A program made the position numbers and the translations under genes. Source: Helichrysum umbraculigerum (taxonomy: Eukaryota; Streptophyta; Magnoliopsida; Asterales; Asteraceae). Taken from it: 64,000 bases of DNA. Position 1 is the first letter of the stretch; every line of letters begins with the position of its first letter. The notes beneath the pieces were generated by a model. That model saw only the letters and a program-made list of their open reading frames with translations. It did not search any database and was not told where the DNA came from. Below, piece by piece: positions 29,292-41,394 of this stretch. The DNA lies in the NCBI GenBank assembly GCA_949592205.1, contig CATIUR010000003.1:82237001-82301000 (forward strand), written 5' to 3'.

Positions 29292-30110
29292 TGTGACACC
29301 CATCAAATTAGGACTAGTTATTAGATCCTAATCATCTAGTAGTACATATAATTAGTGCTATGTTTTAGGCTAATTGTATGTATCAATATGTATATTGTTA
29401 TATATATATATCAGTACGCGATTTGTTTAAATCGTGCATTTTCAAATCGGCCGAATTCCGATTCATCTATACGGCGTTGGTGAAAACAAGTATTAAGTAA
29501 TATAGAATTATTATTTAATACAACTCATTATTTATTACATATTATTTCGATAATATTTCAAAAGAAACTCGTATCGTCTAAAACAATCATACGCAACCAA
29601 AAATGAGTGAAACGAGTTCGATAATCAAAACCAACCAAAGTTATATTTTTATAACTCATTAACAAGTATTTTGATAAAATACTTCAACTCAAAAATATCG
29701 AAAGCTTATTCGTTATTTAAAAACGTATATATAATACATAACGTCTAAATATACATTTAAACGATCGGGTAAACGAACACGGATATAATACCAATTATTT
29801 GAGACAAAATATAACAAAAATCCACCTCCTTTTTGACTTGGAAAAATCAGCCAAACAAGATCCATGAAACATGGATCTTGTTCTTGACTTTAACCACCAC
29901 CATCATCTCATCTTTCTTCATTCAATCACCAACTCAATCTCTCTCATTCTCTCTCTAATCTCTGATCTTTCTCTCTCTAAAATCAGCCACTTTCACCACC
30001 ATAATCCACCATCAAAACCTCTTCGGATCATCAAGTCGATTGAACCAAAAACGATCACGAGAACGCGAGCTACGCTTCCACCTTTTCGGATTCTTCATTC
30101 GATCATTGTA

Positions 30111-32739
30111 CGTGACAACCGTAAAAATTAGGACTAGTTTTTAGTTCCTAATCATTTAGAAATACGTGTAATTAGTTCTATGTATTAGGCTAATTGTATG
30201 TATCAATATATATTGTTGAATATATATATATCAGTACGCGATTATATTTAATCGTGCATTTTTAATCGACCGAATTCCGATTTATCTATACGGCGTTGGT
30301 GAAAACAAGTATTAAGTAATATAGAATTTTTATTTAATACAACTCATTATTTATTACACATTATTTCGATAATATTTCAAAAGTATTTCATATTGTATAA
30401 ATAACGTCTACGCGACCAAAAATACGTGAAACGCATGCAACAATCGAAATAAGCTAAAGTTATATTTTATAACACATTAATAAGTATTTTGATAAAATAC
30501 TTCAACTCAAAATATCTAAAGTTCATTCGTTATTCAAAAACATACGTATGATATATAACGTCTAAATTATACGTTTAAACGATCGGGCAAACGAACACCG
30601 CGCACTACGTAACTTTGGGGGAACAAAAATTAACCAAAACACACCCTTGTGGGGCCCATGGGTCGGATTTTTCAGCCCTCAAACAACCATCCCCCAAAAT
30701 GTGGATCATGGTCTCCTCATTTGACCATAAGGCACCAATAATGCCCCTAAATCATTCATTTTGGTTCCCCTCACCTCTCTCTACTTTATCTCACTAAAAT
30801 ACACACACCACACCTTCTTTTCCCTCCTCAAATTCGTGCACCACCAGCCACCATCCAACTACCATCATCAACCACCATATTCTTGAAGAAAACACCAAGA
30901 AAGGAAGCAAGGAGAAGAAGCTAGCACCATCTCACCTCTCATCTCTCTCTAGAACTCGATTTTTGGTATGAAACCCTAACTTCTCTCTCTATATTTTCAT
31001 GATTTACATATATTAACATGTCTAGTAGCTCAAACAACAATATTATGTCCAAAATATAAGCTCAAAAATGTTTTCATGAACATATACACTTAACAGTTTT
31101 CTGTTACCATAAAATCAGCTCACGAGAACATCTATATCTCGAAAACTAAGAAGAACCAACTTTAGACATCTAAACGAAAAATGTTCATTAAGAAACTGGC
31201 TAAAACTTTCATTTTTGGCTCCCGGACCACATCCTCTCGGATCATGGTGAAAAACGTGAATCTTTGGACTGAACTCATTATCGAACCCGATCCGACCACG
31301 TCTCATGTTTATTTTTGTTAAAAATAGTAAACGAACATCTAAATATACCATAAAGTGCAGAAATGGACTAGGTTCATATGTGGTTATGCTGGATTTTTGT
31401 TGAGACCTAGATCGACTTGAAAAGTGGTGAAAAAGAGTGGTTTATCGAGTTCAAAATCTAGAAACTATAACCTTCGGCAGAAACTATAACCTTCGGCAGA
31501 AACTATAACCTTCGGCAGAAACTATAACCTTCGGCAGAAACTATAACCTTCGGCAGAAACTATAATCTTCGGAAGAAACTATAACCTTCGGCAGAAACCT
31601 ATAACTAGCAGTTTTAACTATAACAATTTAAATACGATACAACAATCAAAGTATAATAATAATAGTTGAGATTATTATTACCAAAAACTCACCAACGGGC
31701 CGTACACATCTTTCAAAAACTCAAATCTAATCAGTTAAACCAAATCATTTGGACATTACTAGTTGGATGAACAACTAGCATAGATGATATGATAAGACAT
31801 CTAATCATTATCAAAACCTTGCGCGTTTAAGACGCCCTGCAGGTTCAGTCGTTGTAACGACATCAAATCATTGTGAATCATTATAATTGTTGGACCTGAG
31901 TCTCATAGCCCCTTTTTTTTAAATGCTTTTACCTAGGGGTGAGATACATGCTCGTTTTGTTTTACATGTGAACGCAAGTATCAAATTATCACGTATGCTG
32001 CATGAGTTGTTTTCATCTAATCAATCAAAGTCCTCTGAAGCATAGTTCTGTTAATATGATTTAGCGTGAATGTTAGTGTATGGTACCATATGGGATTGAC
32101 AATCCCCGTCCGAGTTAGCAAGCACTAACCTGTCAAACGGACGCATTATCATTTGTTCAAACGTATGTTGATTAGGCATACGCATAGAGGCACCCTCGAT
32201 CAGGCACTTGATAGTGATCCTGACCCCTCAGTTAAGCTCAGACTATGTGCTCATGTTAGTTATATCAATCTTTACTTATTTGTTTAATTACAAATATTCA
32301 TGTGATACCCATCAATCAATTATTTACATGCTTTGTAAATCGAATCATTAAATCTTGCGGTTCACAAATCATATATTATCATATCAAATCTGTGAGCTCA
32401 CCAGCTTTATAGCTGACCTTTTAGCATGTTATCTCAGGTACTCGGCAGTAGGTTGGACTGCCCATCAGGATACTGTAGCTTGAGTCGCATGCAATCATAT
32501 AATCATCAAGAGATTTCCTTGCATTTCTATATTTTGTATAAATTAGATATGTATTAGAATCTCTCAAATATCTATGCGAACTCATCTTTTGTAAACCATA
32601 TGTAGACTCTTACGTTAATCAATGTAATTGTAAAACGACGCATGTAGTGGTCGTTCATTATGTATCTTATGTGCTTTGTGTATTGATTAGTAGCACCCCA
32701 ATGTATGCTTCCGCGAACAGTAAATCTGGGGGTGTTACA
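30111..32739 (+). repeat. Element C 5' LTR
   Basis: 2629 bp. A CA/CT-rich, 5'-UTR-like stretch at about 30770-30960 probably marks the start of the transcribed part. Seven tandem copies of a 19-bp unit follow at 31461-31593. A palindrome core TATGGTACCATA lies near 32079-32090. It ends GGGGGTGTTACA. Confidence 0.94.
31461..31593 (+). repeat. 19-bp tandem repeat in C's 5' LTR (7 units)
   Basis: Unit GAAACTATAACCTTCGGCA, seven copies; unit six reads AATCTTCGGAA. Same array at 39270-39402 (7 units) and 49880-50031 (8 units). Confidence 0.93.
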
Positions 32740-32742
32740 GAT

Positions 32743-32755
32743 TGGTATCAGAGCC
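32743..32755 (+). other. Primer binding site of element C
   Basis: TGGTATCAGAGCC, three bases after the 5' LTR; initiator-methionine tRNA type. Confidence 0.93.
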
Positions 32756-33449
32756 TAAGGTTATAGTGAACTAGGTTGCATTAGTGGGCCTAGACTATGA
32801 CCGTTAGGCAGTATTTGCTGTTAAGTGTGATTGGTTCAAGAGTTACGTCATACAAGTTTAATTTAACATAGCTTGATCAACTATGTACAATTAAATAAAG
32901 ATGATGTAAGGCTTGAAATGGTTATGCTGGAATAGGAATACATTAGTTGACTCTGACCTCGAGAGAAACCGGGACTCATAATTGTTTGTGCTAGACACTC
33001 ATAAGACTATTATGTGATATAAGTATATATACATAGTTAGTCATCGATCAAGCACAGTACGCTAGTCTATTATATATTATATATATAGACACTCACATAT
33101 TCAAACACTTTGTCATAGCGATGGCAACACACACCCACCGAGACATCTTCTATTTCATCCCGCTCTCGACAACATCTCTTGTAATCACGAAACTCATAGG
33201 TAGCTAGGAGGACCACCGAGTCACTTCGAGCGAGACCTTACTCAACTCAAAACAATTCAAATAACCAGGCTAGTTAGCACGTAGTTGCTAGTCAGTAGAG
33301 ATGGTTATTCAACTCCTCTTGATTGTTCTATAATGTTGATTGTCATATTGTGATGTTGTATATTACCGCATTTGTATATGTACATCTATGATAATCATCA
33401 TTTATGGACAATCTCTCACGAACCTTATCCTTCTAATCTCAGGAAAATC
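32756..33449 (+). other. Element C untranslated leader
   Basis: About 700 bp between primer binding site and gag. Homologous to A's leader up to the ORF0 start. It contains an ORF0 relic (33121-33207) and ends CTTCTAATCTCAG GAAAATC before the gag ATG: a branch-like CTAAT, pyrimidines and CAG, so a leader intron is plausible. Confidence 0.65.
33121..33207 (+). pseudogene. ORF0 relic in element C
   Basis: ATGGCAACACA here aligns with the ORF0 start ATGGCAAACATC of element A, in the same leader context (CTTTGTC just upstream in both). The frame gives only 28 codons before TAG. The Ser-Ser-Arg-Ser coding segment of A's ORF0 is recognisable a few codons on but in another frame, and the coiled-coil part is absent. 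The same relic is in element E. Confidence 0.55.
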
Positions 33450-36400
33450 ATGCCGCCAAAGTCAAGGACTTACACTGATGCCCAGATGGCATCTATCATC
33501 TCTCAGGCTGTGACTGAAGCCTTGGCGCGACATTCGTCAGAGACCCCCGAAAGGAATAGTGGTACTGCCAATACCCCTCCCACTACCAAGCCTTGTTCCT
33601 ACAAGGATTTCCAAAACTGCAAACCCCTGAGCTTCAAAGGAACTGAAGGAGCCATCGGCCTAATCAGATGGGTTGAGAAGATGGAATCCGTCTTTCGCAT
33701 TAGCAAATGTGCGGAAGGGGATAGAGTTCAGTTTTCCACATGCACCTTTGCTGACGGTGCCCTCACCTGGTGGAACTCGTATACCCAGTCTGCGGGTATA
33801 GATACCGCCTATCTACTTCCCTGGGAAGATTTGAAGAAAATGCTCACAGAGGAGTATTGCCCATCTGAAGAACTCGAGAAGCTAGATGAGGAGTTCTGGC
33901 ATCTTAAGGTTCAAGGAACCGACATTGTTGGTTATACCACTAGGTTTCAACAACTGGCAACCCTCCGCCCAGCCTTAGTAAGCACTGAGACCGACAAGGT
34001 CAAGAGGTACATTCGCGGTCTTCCGGAACCTGTCCGGGGGAACGTCGCTTCTTCCGGCAAAACCACCATTCAGGGAGCAATTCGTTTAGCTCATGAGCTC
34101 ATGGCTATGCAAGAGAGCCAAGGAAACCCTGTCTCATCTTCTGGGAACAACAACAAGAGAAAATGGTCTGGAAATCAGAACCAGCAGACCTTCAAAAAGA
34201 CTGAGATTGTCAAGAATGACACATCAGGTTCTGGTGAGAGGAAAGGGTACACTGGAAGTAAACCCTACTGTTCAAAGTGCAATCGTCATCATGATGGTCC
34301 TTGTAGTGCACCCTGCAACAACTGCAATAGGTATGGACATCTTACCAAAGACTGTCGAACACCTGCAACCAACCCCACCGCCAACACCAACAACAACCAA
34401 CCCCGAGCCTGCTATGAGTGTGGAAACACTGGACACTTCAGGAATGCGTGTCCAAAGCTAAAGAACAAGGGTAACAACAACAACGTTGCTAGGGGCAGAG
34501 CTTTTGTGCTGAATGCTGGAGAGGCCCGTGAAGACCCTAATGTGGTCACGGGTATGTTTCTTCTCAACAATTTAACTGCTTCAATTTTGTTTGATACTGG
34601 TGCTGATAAGAGTTTTATATCTGAGGAATTTAGCCCACTATTAGACATTTCACCTATTGCCTTAGAAGCTAAGTACACTGTAGAGTTAGCAAATGGCAAA
34701 TTGATTGAGGCCGATAGTGTAATACCAAATTGCACCCTAAACCTCGCAAATGAACTATTTCCCATAAACCTCATACCCATCGAGATTGGAAGTTTTGACA
34801 TAGTAGTAGGCATGGATTGGCTATCCAAGCATCGAGCTGAAGTTGTATGTCATGACAAGATCGTTCGTATTCCTCTCGTCACTGGTAGTACTTTGATCAT
34901 ACAAGGGGAAACCAGTAGGACGAGATTGAATATCATATCCTGCATGAAGACTCGTAAGTACCTTAGGAAAAGTTATCAGGCAATCCTCGCTCATGTTATT
35001 GAGAAAAAGTCGGAAGAGAAACGACTCGAGGATGTGCCCATCGTTAGAGACTTTCCAGAAGTCTTTCCTGAAGAATTGCCTGGTCTTCCACCACCAAGGC
35101 AAGTTGAGTTCTCAATAGACCTTGTGCCTGGGGCAGCACCCGTGGCACGAGCACCATTTCGTTTAGCCCCTTCAGAACTTCAGGAGTTGTCTACTCAGTT
35201 GCAGGAACTTCTGGATAAGGGTTTCATAAGACCGAGTTCTTCACCCTGGGGAGCTCCGGTCCTGTTTGTGAAAAAGAAGGACGGTTCATTCAGGATGTGT
35301 ATCGACTACAGAGAGTTGAACAAATTAACCATCAAGAACCGTTATCCACTTCCCCGTATTGATGACCTGTTCGACCAACTCCAAGGGTCAAGTGTTTATT
35401 CAAAAATAGATCTACGATCGGGTTATCATCAGTTACGAGTTCGCGATGAAGACATTCCGAAAACCGCTTTCCGAACTCGCTATGGTCATTATGAGTTTCA
35501 GGTTATGGCCTTTGGTTTGACTAACGCACCGGCAGTATTCATGGATCTAATGAACCGAGTGTGTAAACCATATCTTGACAAGTTTGTCATTGTCTTCATA
35601 GACGACATTCTTATCTACTCGCGTAACGAGCAAGAGCACGCGCAGCATCTCAAAACCATTCTAGAACTTCTTAGACACGAAGAGTTATATGCAAAATTCT
35701 CCAAGTGTGAGTTCTGGATGCAAACTGTTCAATTCCTTGGTCATGTGATTGACAGTCAGGGAATTCATGTTGATCCCTCAAAGATCGCGGCTATCAAGTG
35801 CTGGCAAGCACCGTCAACGCCGACAGAAGTACGCCAATTTTTAGGACTGGCTGGTTACTATCGGCGCTTCATTGAGAATTTCTCCAAGATAGCTCAACCA
35901 CTCACAACACTGACTCAGAAAGAGAAGAAGTTCAATTGGACTGATAAGCAGGAGTCAGCGTTCCAGTTATTAAAGCAAAAGCTTTGCAGTGCGCCTATCT
36001 TATCACTACCCGAAGGTAACGAAGACTTCGTGGTATACTGCGATGCTTCGCATCAGGGACTTGGTTGCGTGTTGATGCAACGAGAGAAAGTCATAGCTTA
36101 CGCCTCCCGACAACTTAAAGTTCACGAGAAGAACTACACGACCCATGATCTCGAATTAGGAGCCGTAGTGTTCGCACTCAAAATCTGGAGACATTATCTG
36201 TATGGCACAAAATGTACTATCTTCACTGATCATAAGAGTCTCCAGCACATATTTGATCAGAAGGATCTCAATATGAGGCAACGTCGATGGGTCGAGTTGC
36301 TCACCGATTATGACTGTGAGATCAAGTATCATCCGGGTAAAGCAAATGTAGTTGCAGATGCCCTAAGTCGAAAAGAGCGCACCAAACCTCTTCGAGTCCG

Positions 36401-37883
36401 AGCCCTCAGTATTACCATTCATAATGATTTAATTATTCAAATTCTCACAGCTCAACTCGAAGCATTGAAACCTGAAAACATCAAGGAAGAGGCCTTGCGA
36501 AATATGGAGAATCAATTTGAAACCAAACCCAATGGGGTCAAGTACTTCGCAAATCGAATCTGGTTACCCAAGTTTGGGAATCTTCGAGACTTTGTGATGG
36601 ATGAAGCTCACAAGTCCAAATACTCTATACATCCTGGATCGGACAAGATGTATCATGGCATCAAGGGACTGTACTGGTGGCCGAGCATGAAAGCTGAGAT
36701 TGCCACGTACGTCAGCAAATGCCTCACATGTTCTAAGGTTAAAGCCGAATATCAGAAACCCTCCGGCTTGCTCCAGCAACCGGAAATCCCTCAATGGAAA
36801 TGGGAGCAAATCTCCATGGATTTCATCACTAAACTCCCGAAAACATCAAGTGGTTGCAATACAATATGGGTAATAGTTGATCGTCTAACCAAATCTGCTC
36901 ACTTCCTTGCCATGAAGGAAACCGACAAAATGGAACGTCTCACACGAATCTATATGAAGGAGATCGTAACAACGCACGGCGTTCCAATCTCAATTATCTC
37001 TGATAGAGATAGCCGATTCACATCTAACTTTTGGCAATCATTGCAAAAGTCATTGGGTACTCGTTTAGATATGAGTACAGCCTATCATCCACAAACCGAT
37101 GGCCAAAGTGAAAGGACTATTCAAACACTGGAAGATATGTTACGCGCCTGCGTAATTGATTTCGGTGCAAATTGGGAGCATCATTTACCTTTGTGCGAAT
37201 TCTCATATAATAACAGTTACCACACTAGTATTGGAGCTGCACCTTTTGAGGCACTATACGGCCGTAAGTGCCGATCGCCTATCTGTTGGACCGAAGTTGG
37301 AGATAGTCAACTCACTGGTCCTGAAATCATTCATGAAACCACCGAAAAGATCGTTGGTATCCAGCAACGGCTGAAGGCCGCACGTGATCGTCAGAAGAGT
37401 TATGCTGACGTGAGACGAAAGCATCTCGAGTTCCAGGTTGGGGATCGAGTATTGCTCAAAGTATCACCTTGGAAAGGTGTCATCCGTTTTGGTAAACGTG
37501 GGAAGTTAAACCCTAGATACATCGGACCTTTTGAGATCCTTGAAAGGATTGGTCCAGTCGCATATCGATTGCAGCTACCTCCAGAGCTCAGTAGCGTGCA
37601 TCCCACATTTCACGTTTCTAACCTAAAGAATTGCCTGTCCGACGAGACACTCATTATCCCGCTCGAGGAAATTCAAATCGACGACAAACTTCATTTTGTC
37701 GAAACACCAGTGGAGGTCATGGACCGTGAGGTCAAACAGCTTAAGCAAAGTCGTATCCCAATCGTCAAGGTTTGGTGGAATTCGCGGCGTGGTCCAGAAT
37801 TCACCTGGGAACGAGAAGACCAGATGCGACTCAAATATCCACATCTATTTTCAGACTCCACTCACACGCCAACTTCGAGTTAA
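33450..37883 (+). CDS. gag-pol: Element C gag-pol polyprotein (Ty3 chromovirus, Tekay/Del-like)
   Basis: 1477 aa from MPPKSRTYTD; the frame is open 26 codons further upstream, but the MPPK start is the one conserved in A, B and E. Zinc knuckles start near residue 289 (CNNCNRYGHLTKDC) and about 318 (CYECGNTGHFRNAC). The protease aspartate is at 382 in LFDTGADKSFI. Reverse transcriptase carries FIDDILIYS at 716. RNase H starts near 861 (YCDASHQGLG). The integrase zinc region is at about 1050-1100, and the catalytic triad fits D1124, D1185 and E1221 (D-x35-E). The C-terminal chromodomain-like tail ends KYPHLF. No interruption, so apparently intact. Part of it is duplicated at 42539-48493. Confidence 0.96.
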   Translation: MPPKSRTYTDAQMASIISQAVTEALARHSSETPERNSGTANTPPTTKPCSYKDFQNCKPLSFKGTEGAIGLIRWVEKMESVFRISKCAEGDRVQFSTCTFADGALTWWNSYTQSAGIDTAYLLPWEDLKKMLTEEYCPSEELEKLDEEFWHLKVQGTDIVGYTTRFQQLATLRPALVSTETDKVKRYIRGLPEPVRGNVASSGKTTIQGAIRLAHELMAMQESQGNPVSSSGNNNKRKWSGNQNQQTFKKTEIVKNDTSGSGERKGYTGSKPYCSKCNRHHDGPCSAPCNNCNRYGHLTKDCRTPATNPTANTNNNQPRACYECGNTGHFRNACPKLKNKGNNNNVARGRAFVLNAGEAREDPNVVTGMFLLNNLTASILFDTGADKSFISEEFSPLLDISPIALEAKYTVELANGKLIEADSVIPNCTLNLANELFPINLIPIEIGSFDIVVGMDWLSKHRAEVVCHDKIVRIPLVTGSTLIIQGETSRTRLNIISCMKTRKYLRKSYQAILAHVIEKKSEEKRLEDVPIVRDFPEVFPEELPGLPPPRQVEFSIDLVPGAAPVARAPFRLAPSELQELSTQLQELLDKGFIRPSSSPWGAPVLFVKKKDGSFRMCIDYRELNKLTIKNRYPLPRIDDLFDQLQGSSVYSKIDLRSGYHQLRVRDEDIPKTAFRTRYGHYEFQVMAFGLTNAPAVFMDLMNRVCKPYLDKFVIVFIDDILIYSRNEQEHAQHLKTILELLRHEELYAKFSKCEFWMQTVQFLGHVIDSQGIHVDPSKIAAIKCWQAPSTPTEVRQFLGLAGYYRRFIENFSKIAQPLTTLTQKEKKFNWTDKQESAFQLLKQKLCSAPILSLPEGNEDFVVYCDASHQGLGCVLMQREKVIAYASRQLKVHEKNYTTHDLELGAVVFALKIWRHYLYGTKCTIFTDHKSLQHIFDQKDLNMRQRRWVELLTDYDCEIKYHPGKANVVADALSRKERTKPLRVRALSITIHNDLIIQILTAQLEALKPENIKEEALRNMENQFETKPNGVKYFANRIWLPKFGNLRDFVMDEAHKSKYSIHPGSDKMYHGIKGLYWWPSMKAEIATYVSKCLTCSKVKAEYQKPSGLLQQPEIPQWKWEQISMDFITKLPKTSSGCNTIWVIVDRLTKSAHFLAMKETDKMERLTRIYMKEIVTTHGVPISIISDRDSRFTSNFWQSLQKSLGTRLDMSTAYHPQTDGQSERTIQTLEDMLRACVIDFGANWEHHLPLCEFSYNNSYHTSIGAAPFEALYGRKCRSPICWTEVGDSQLTGPEIIHETTEKIVGIQQRLKAARDRQKSYADVRRKHLEFQVGDRVLLKVSPWKGVIRFGKRGKLNPRYIGPFEILERIGPVAYRLQLPPELSSVHPTFHVSNLKNCLSDETLIIPLEEIQIDDKLHFVETPVEVMDREVKQLKQSRIPIVKVWWNSRRGPEFTWEREDQMRLKYPHLFSDSTHTPTSS

Positions 37884-37904
37884 ATTTCGGGACGAAATTC
37901 TCTT

Positions 37905-37917
37905 AACAAGGGGAGAA
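37905..37917 (+). other. Polypurine tract of element C
   Basis: AACAAGGGGAGAA directly before the 3' LTR start TGTGACAACC at 37918. Confidence 0.9.
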
Positions 37918-40566
37918 TGTGACAACCGTAAAAATTAGGACTAGTTTTTAGTTCCTAATCATTTAGAAATACGTGTAATTAGTTCTATGTATTAGGCTAA
38001 TTGTATGTATCAATATATATTGTTGAATATATATATATATCAGTACGCGATTATATTTAATCGTGCATTTTTAATCGACCGAATTCCGATTTATCTATAC
38101 GGCGTTGGTGAAAACAAGTATTAAGTAATATAGAATTTTTATTTAATACAACTCATTATTTATTACACATTATTTCGATAATATTTAAAAAGTATTTCAT
38201 ATTGTATAAATAACGTCTACGCAACCAAAAATACGTGAAACGCATGCAACAATCGAAATAAACTAAAGTTATATTTTATAACACATTAATAAGTATTTTG
38301 ATAAAATACTTCAACTCAAAATATCTAAAGTTCATTCGTTATTCAAAAACATACGTATGATATATAACGTCTAAATTATACGTTTAAACGATCGGGCAAA
38401 CGAACACCGCGCACTACGTAACTTTGGGGGAACAAAAATTAACCAAAACACACCCTTGTGGGGCCCATGGGTCGGATTTTTCAGCCCTCAAACAACCATC
38501 CCCCAAAATGTGGATCATGGTCTCCTCATTTGACCATAAGGCACCAATAATGCCCCTAAATCATTCATTTTGGTTCCCCTCACCTCTCTCTACTTTATCT
38601 CACTAAAATACACACACCACACCTTCTTTTCCCTCCTCAAATTCGTGCACCACCAGCCACCATCCAACTACCATCATCAACCACCATATTCTTGAAGAAA
38701 ACACCAAGAAAGGAAGCAAGGAGAAGAAGCTAGCACCATCTCACCTCTCATCTCTCTCTAGAACTCGATTTTTTGTATGAAACCCTAACTTCTCTCTCTA
38801 TATTTTCATGATTTACATATATTAACATGTCTAGTAGCTCAAACAACAATATTATGTCCAAAATATAAGCTCAAAAATGTTTTCATGAACATATACACTT
38901 AACAGTTTTCTGTTACCATAAAATCAGCTCACGAGAACATCTATAACTCGAAAACTAAGAAGAACCAACTTTAGACATCTAAACGAAAAATGTTCATTAA
39001 GAAACTGGCTAAAACTTTCATTTTTGGCTCCCGGACCACATCCTCTCGGATCATGGTGAAAAACGTGAATCTTTGGACTGAACTCATTATCGAACCCGAT
39101 CCGACCACGTCTCATGTTTATTTTTGTTAAAAATAGTAAACGAACATCTAAATATACCATAAAGTGCAGAAATGGACTAGGTTCATATGTGGTTATGCTG
39201 GATTTTTGTTGAGACCTAGATCGACTTGAAAAGTGGTGAAAACGAGTGGTTTATCGAGTTCAAAATCTAGAAACTATAACCTTCGGCAGAAACTATAACC
39301 TTCGGCAGAAACTATAACCTTCGGCAGAAACTATAACCTTCGGCAGAAACTATAATCTTCGGCAGAAACTATAACCTTCGGCAGAAACCATAACTTTCGG
39401 CAGAAACCTATAACTAGCAGTTTTAACTATAACAATTTAAATAAGATACAACAATCAAAGTATAATAATAATAGTTGAGATTATTATTACCAAAAACTCA
39501 CCAACGGGCCGTACACATCTTTCAAAAACTCAAATCTAATCAGTTAAACCAAATCATTTGGACATTACTAGTTGGATGAACAACTAGCATAGATGATATG
39601 ATAAGACATCTAATCATTATCAAAACCTTTCCGTTTAAGACGCCCTGCAGGTTCAGTCGTTGTAACGACATCAAATCATTGTGAATCATTATAATTGTTG
39701 GCTAACAATTCATCAGACTCAGGTGAGTCTCATAGCCCCTTTTTTTTAAATGCTTTTACCTAGGGGTGAGATACATGCTCGTTTTGTTTTACATGTGAAC
39801 GCAAGTATCAAATTATCACGTATGCTGCATGAGTTGTTTTCATCTAATCAATCAAAGTCCTCTGAAGCATAGTTCTGTTAATATGATTTAGCGTGAATGT
39901 TAGTGTATGGTACCATATGGGATTGACAATCCCCGTCCGAGTTAGCAAGCACTAACCTGTCAAACGGACGCATTATCATTTGTTCAAACGTATGTTGATT
40001 AGGCATACGCATAGAGGCACCCTCGATCAGGCACTTGATAGTGATCCTGACCCCTCAGTTAAGCTCAGACTATGTGCTCATGTTAGTTGTATCAATCTTT
40101 ACTTATTTGTTTAATTACAAATATTCATGTGATACCCATCAATCAATTATTTACATGCTTTGTAAATCGAATCATTAAATCTTGCGGTTCACAAATCATA
40201 TATTATCATATCAAATCTGTGAGCTCACCAGCTTTATAGCTGACCTTTTAGCATGTTATCTCAGGTACTCGGCAGTAGGTTGGACTGCCCATCAGGATAC
40301 TGTAGCTCAAGTCGCATGCAATCATATAATCATCAAGAGATTTCCTTGCATTTCTATATTTTGTATAAATTAGATATGTATTAGAATCTCTCAAATATCT
40401 ATGCGAACTCATCTTTTGTAAACCATATGTAGACTCTTACGTTAATCAATGTAATTGTAAAACGACGCATGTAGTGGTCGTTCATTATGTATCTTATGTG
40501 CTTTGTGTATTGATTAGTAGCACCCCAATGTATGCTTCCGCGAACAGTAAATCTGGGGGTGTTACA
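37918..40566 (+). repeat. Element C 3' LTR (copy 1)
   Basis: 2649 bp, TGTGACAACC...GGTGTTACA, followed by the TSD TTGTA. Contains the 19-bp repeat at 39270-39402. Confidence 0.95.
39270..39402 (+). repeat. 19-bp tandem repeat in C's 3' LTR (7 units)
   Basis: Same unit as at 31461 but with a different internal order of variants (an AATCTTCGGCA unit fifth and a CCATAACTTTCGGCA unit last). Confidence 0.9.
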
Positions 40567-41058
40567 TTGTAAGAATCCCGACACTTTCGTAAAATACTTG
40601 TATTATGTTTATATAGATGATATATTGTTCATACAACTTGTTAATGTCCAAATCTAAATCTTAAAAACGTTTTTCATAAGTATGTATGTATGACAGATTC
40701 TGTCTCTCAAAAACAGTCCCACAAAATCGTTAATATCTCGAGCTCTAAGATGAGTTAGACAACCAATTTTTTTTTAAAGTTGCGTATTGAAAAGAGCTAC
40801 AACTTTCGTGTTTTACACTTTTTCCAGATCTATACGGATTTAAGTATAGAAGCTGATCTTTGAATGTTACTCGTTTCCGAACCAAATCCGACTACCTTTC
40901 ATGTTGATTTTTGTTAAAAATAGCAGATGAACTTATAAAATTACCATAAAGTGCAGATTTACACTAGACCCATAGGGGAACATCTGTGATTTTTGGTGGG
41001 TCTTTATTTGGACTAAAAAGTGTAGAAAACGAGAGGGTTGTTGAGTCAAAAATCTGGA

Positions 41059-41394
41059 GATTATAACTAACAGGGGCAACACGATTATAACTAACAGGGG
41101 CAACACGATTATAACTAACAGGGGCAACACGATTATAACTAACAGGGGCAACAAGATTATAACTAACAGGGGAAACACGATTATAACTAACAGGGGCAAC
41201 AAGATTATAACTAACAGGGGCAACACGATTATAACTAACAGGGGCAACAAGATTATAACTAACAGGGGCAACACGATTATAACTAACAGGGGCAACAAGA
41301 TTATAACTAACAGGGGCAACAAGATTATAACTAACAGGGGCAACAAGATTATAACTAACAGGGGCAACAAGATTATAATTAGAAGTGGTAACAA
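41059..41394 (+). repeat. 24-bp tandem repeat in B's LTR (13 units plus one degenerate)
   Basis: Unit GATTATAACTAACAGGGGCA+ACAC or ACAA. The unit length is a multiple of three, so the minus strand shows a meaningless open frame of repeated LLPLLVII; I do not count it as a gene. The duplicate at 51689 has 14 units. Confidence 0.93.

Larger units (their letters stand above)
30111..40566 (+). mobile_element. Element C: full-length Ty3 chromovirus
   Basis: LTRs 30111-32739 and 37918-40566 flanked by the 5-bp duplication TTGTA (30106-30110 and 40567-40571). The 5' LTR begins CG instead of TG, a terminal substitution. The 5' LTR lacks about 21 bp present in the 3' LTR near 39700-39725, otherwise divergence is low. 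The internal region has a primer binding site, leader, intact gag-pol and polypurine tract. The target is B's 3' LTR. Confidence 0.95.

Noticed and set aside
30615..30797. 60-aa ORF repeated at 30615, 38424 and 49034
   Set aside because: It lies in the promoter/leader part of C's LTR and is conserved only because LTR copies are near-identical.
31115..31351. 78-aa minus-strand ORF repeated in the three C LTRs
   Set aside because: Open by chance in LTR sequence, antisense to the element; no domain or independent conservation.
40933..41394. Minus-strand ORF of repeated LLPLLVII (also 51563-52048) as a membrane protein
   Set aside because: It is a by-product of a 24-bp tandem repeat whose length is divisible by three; it lies inside an LTR and has no other coding sign.
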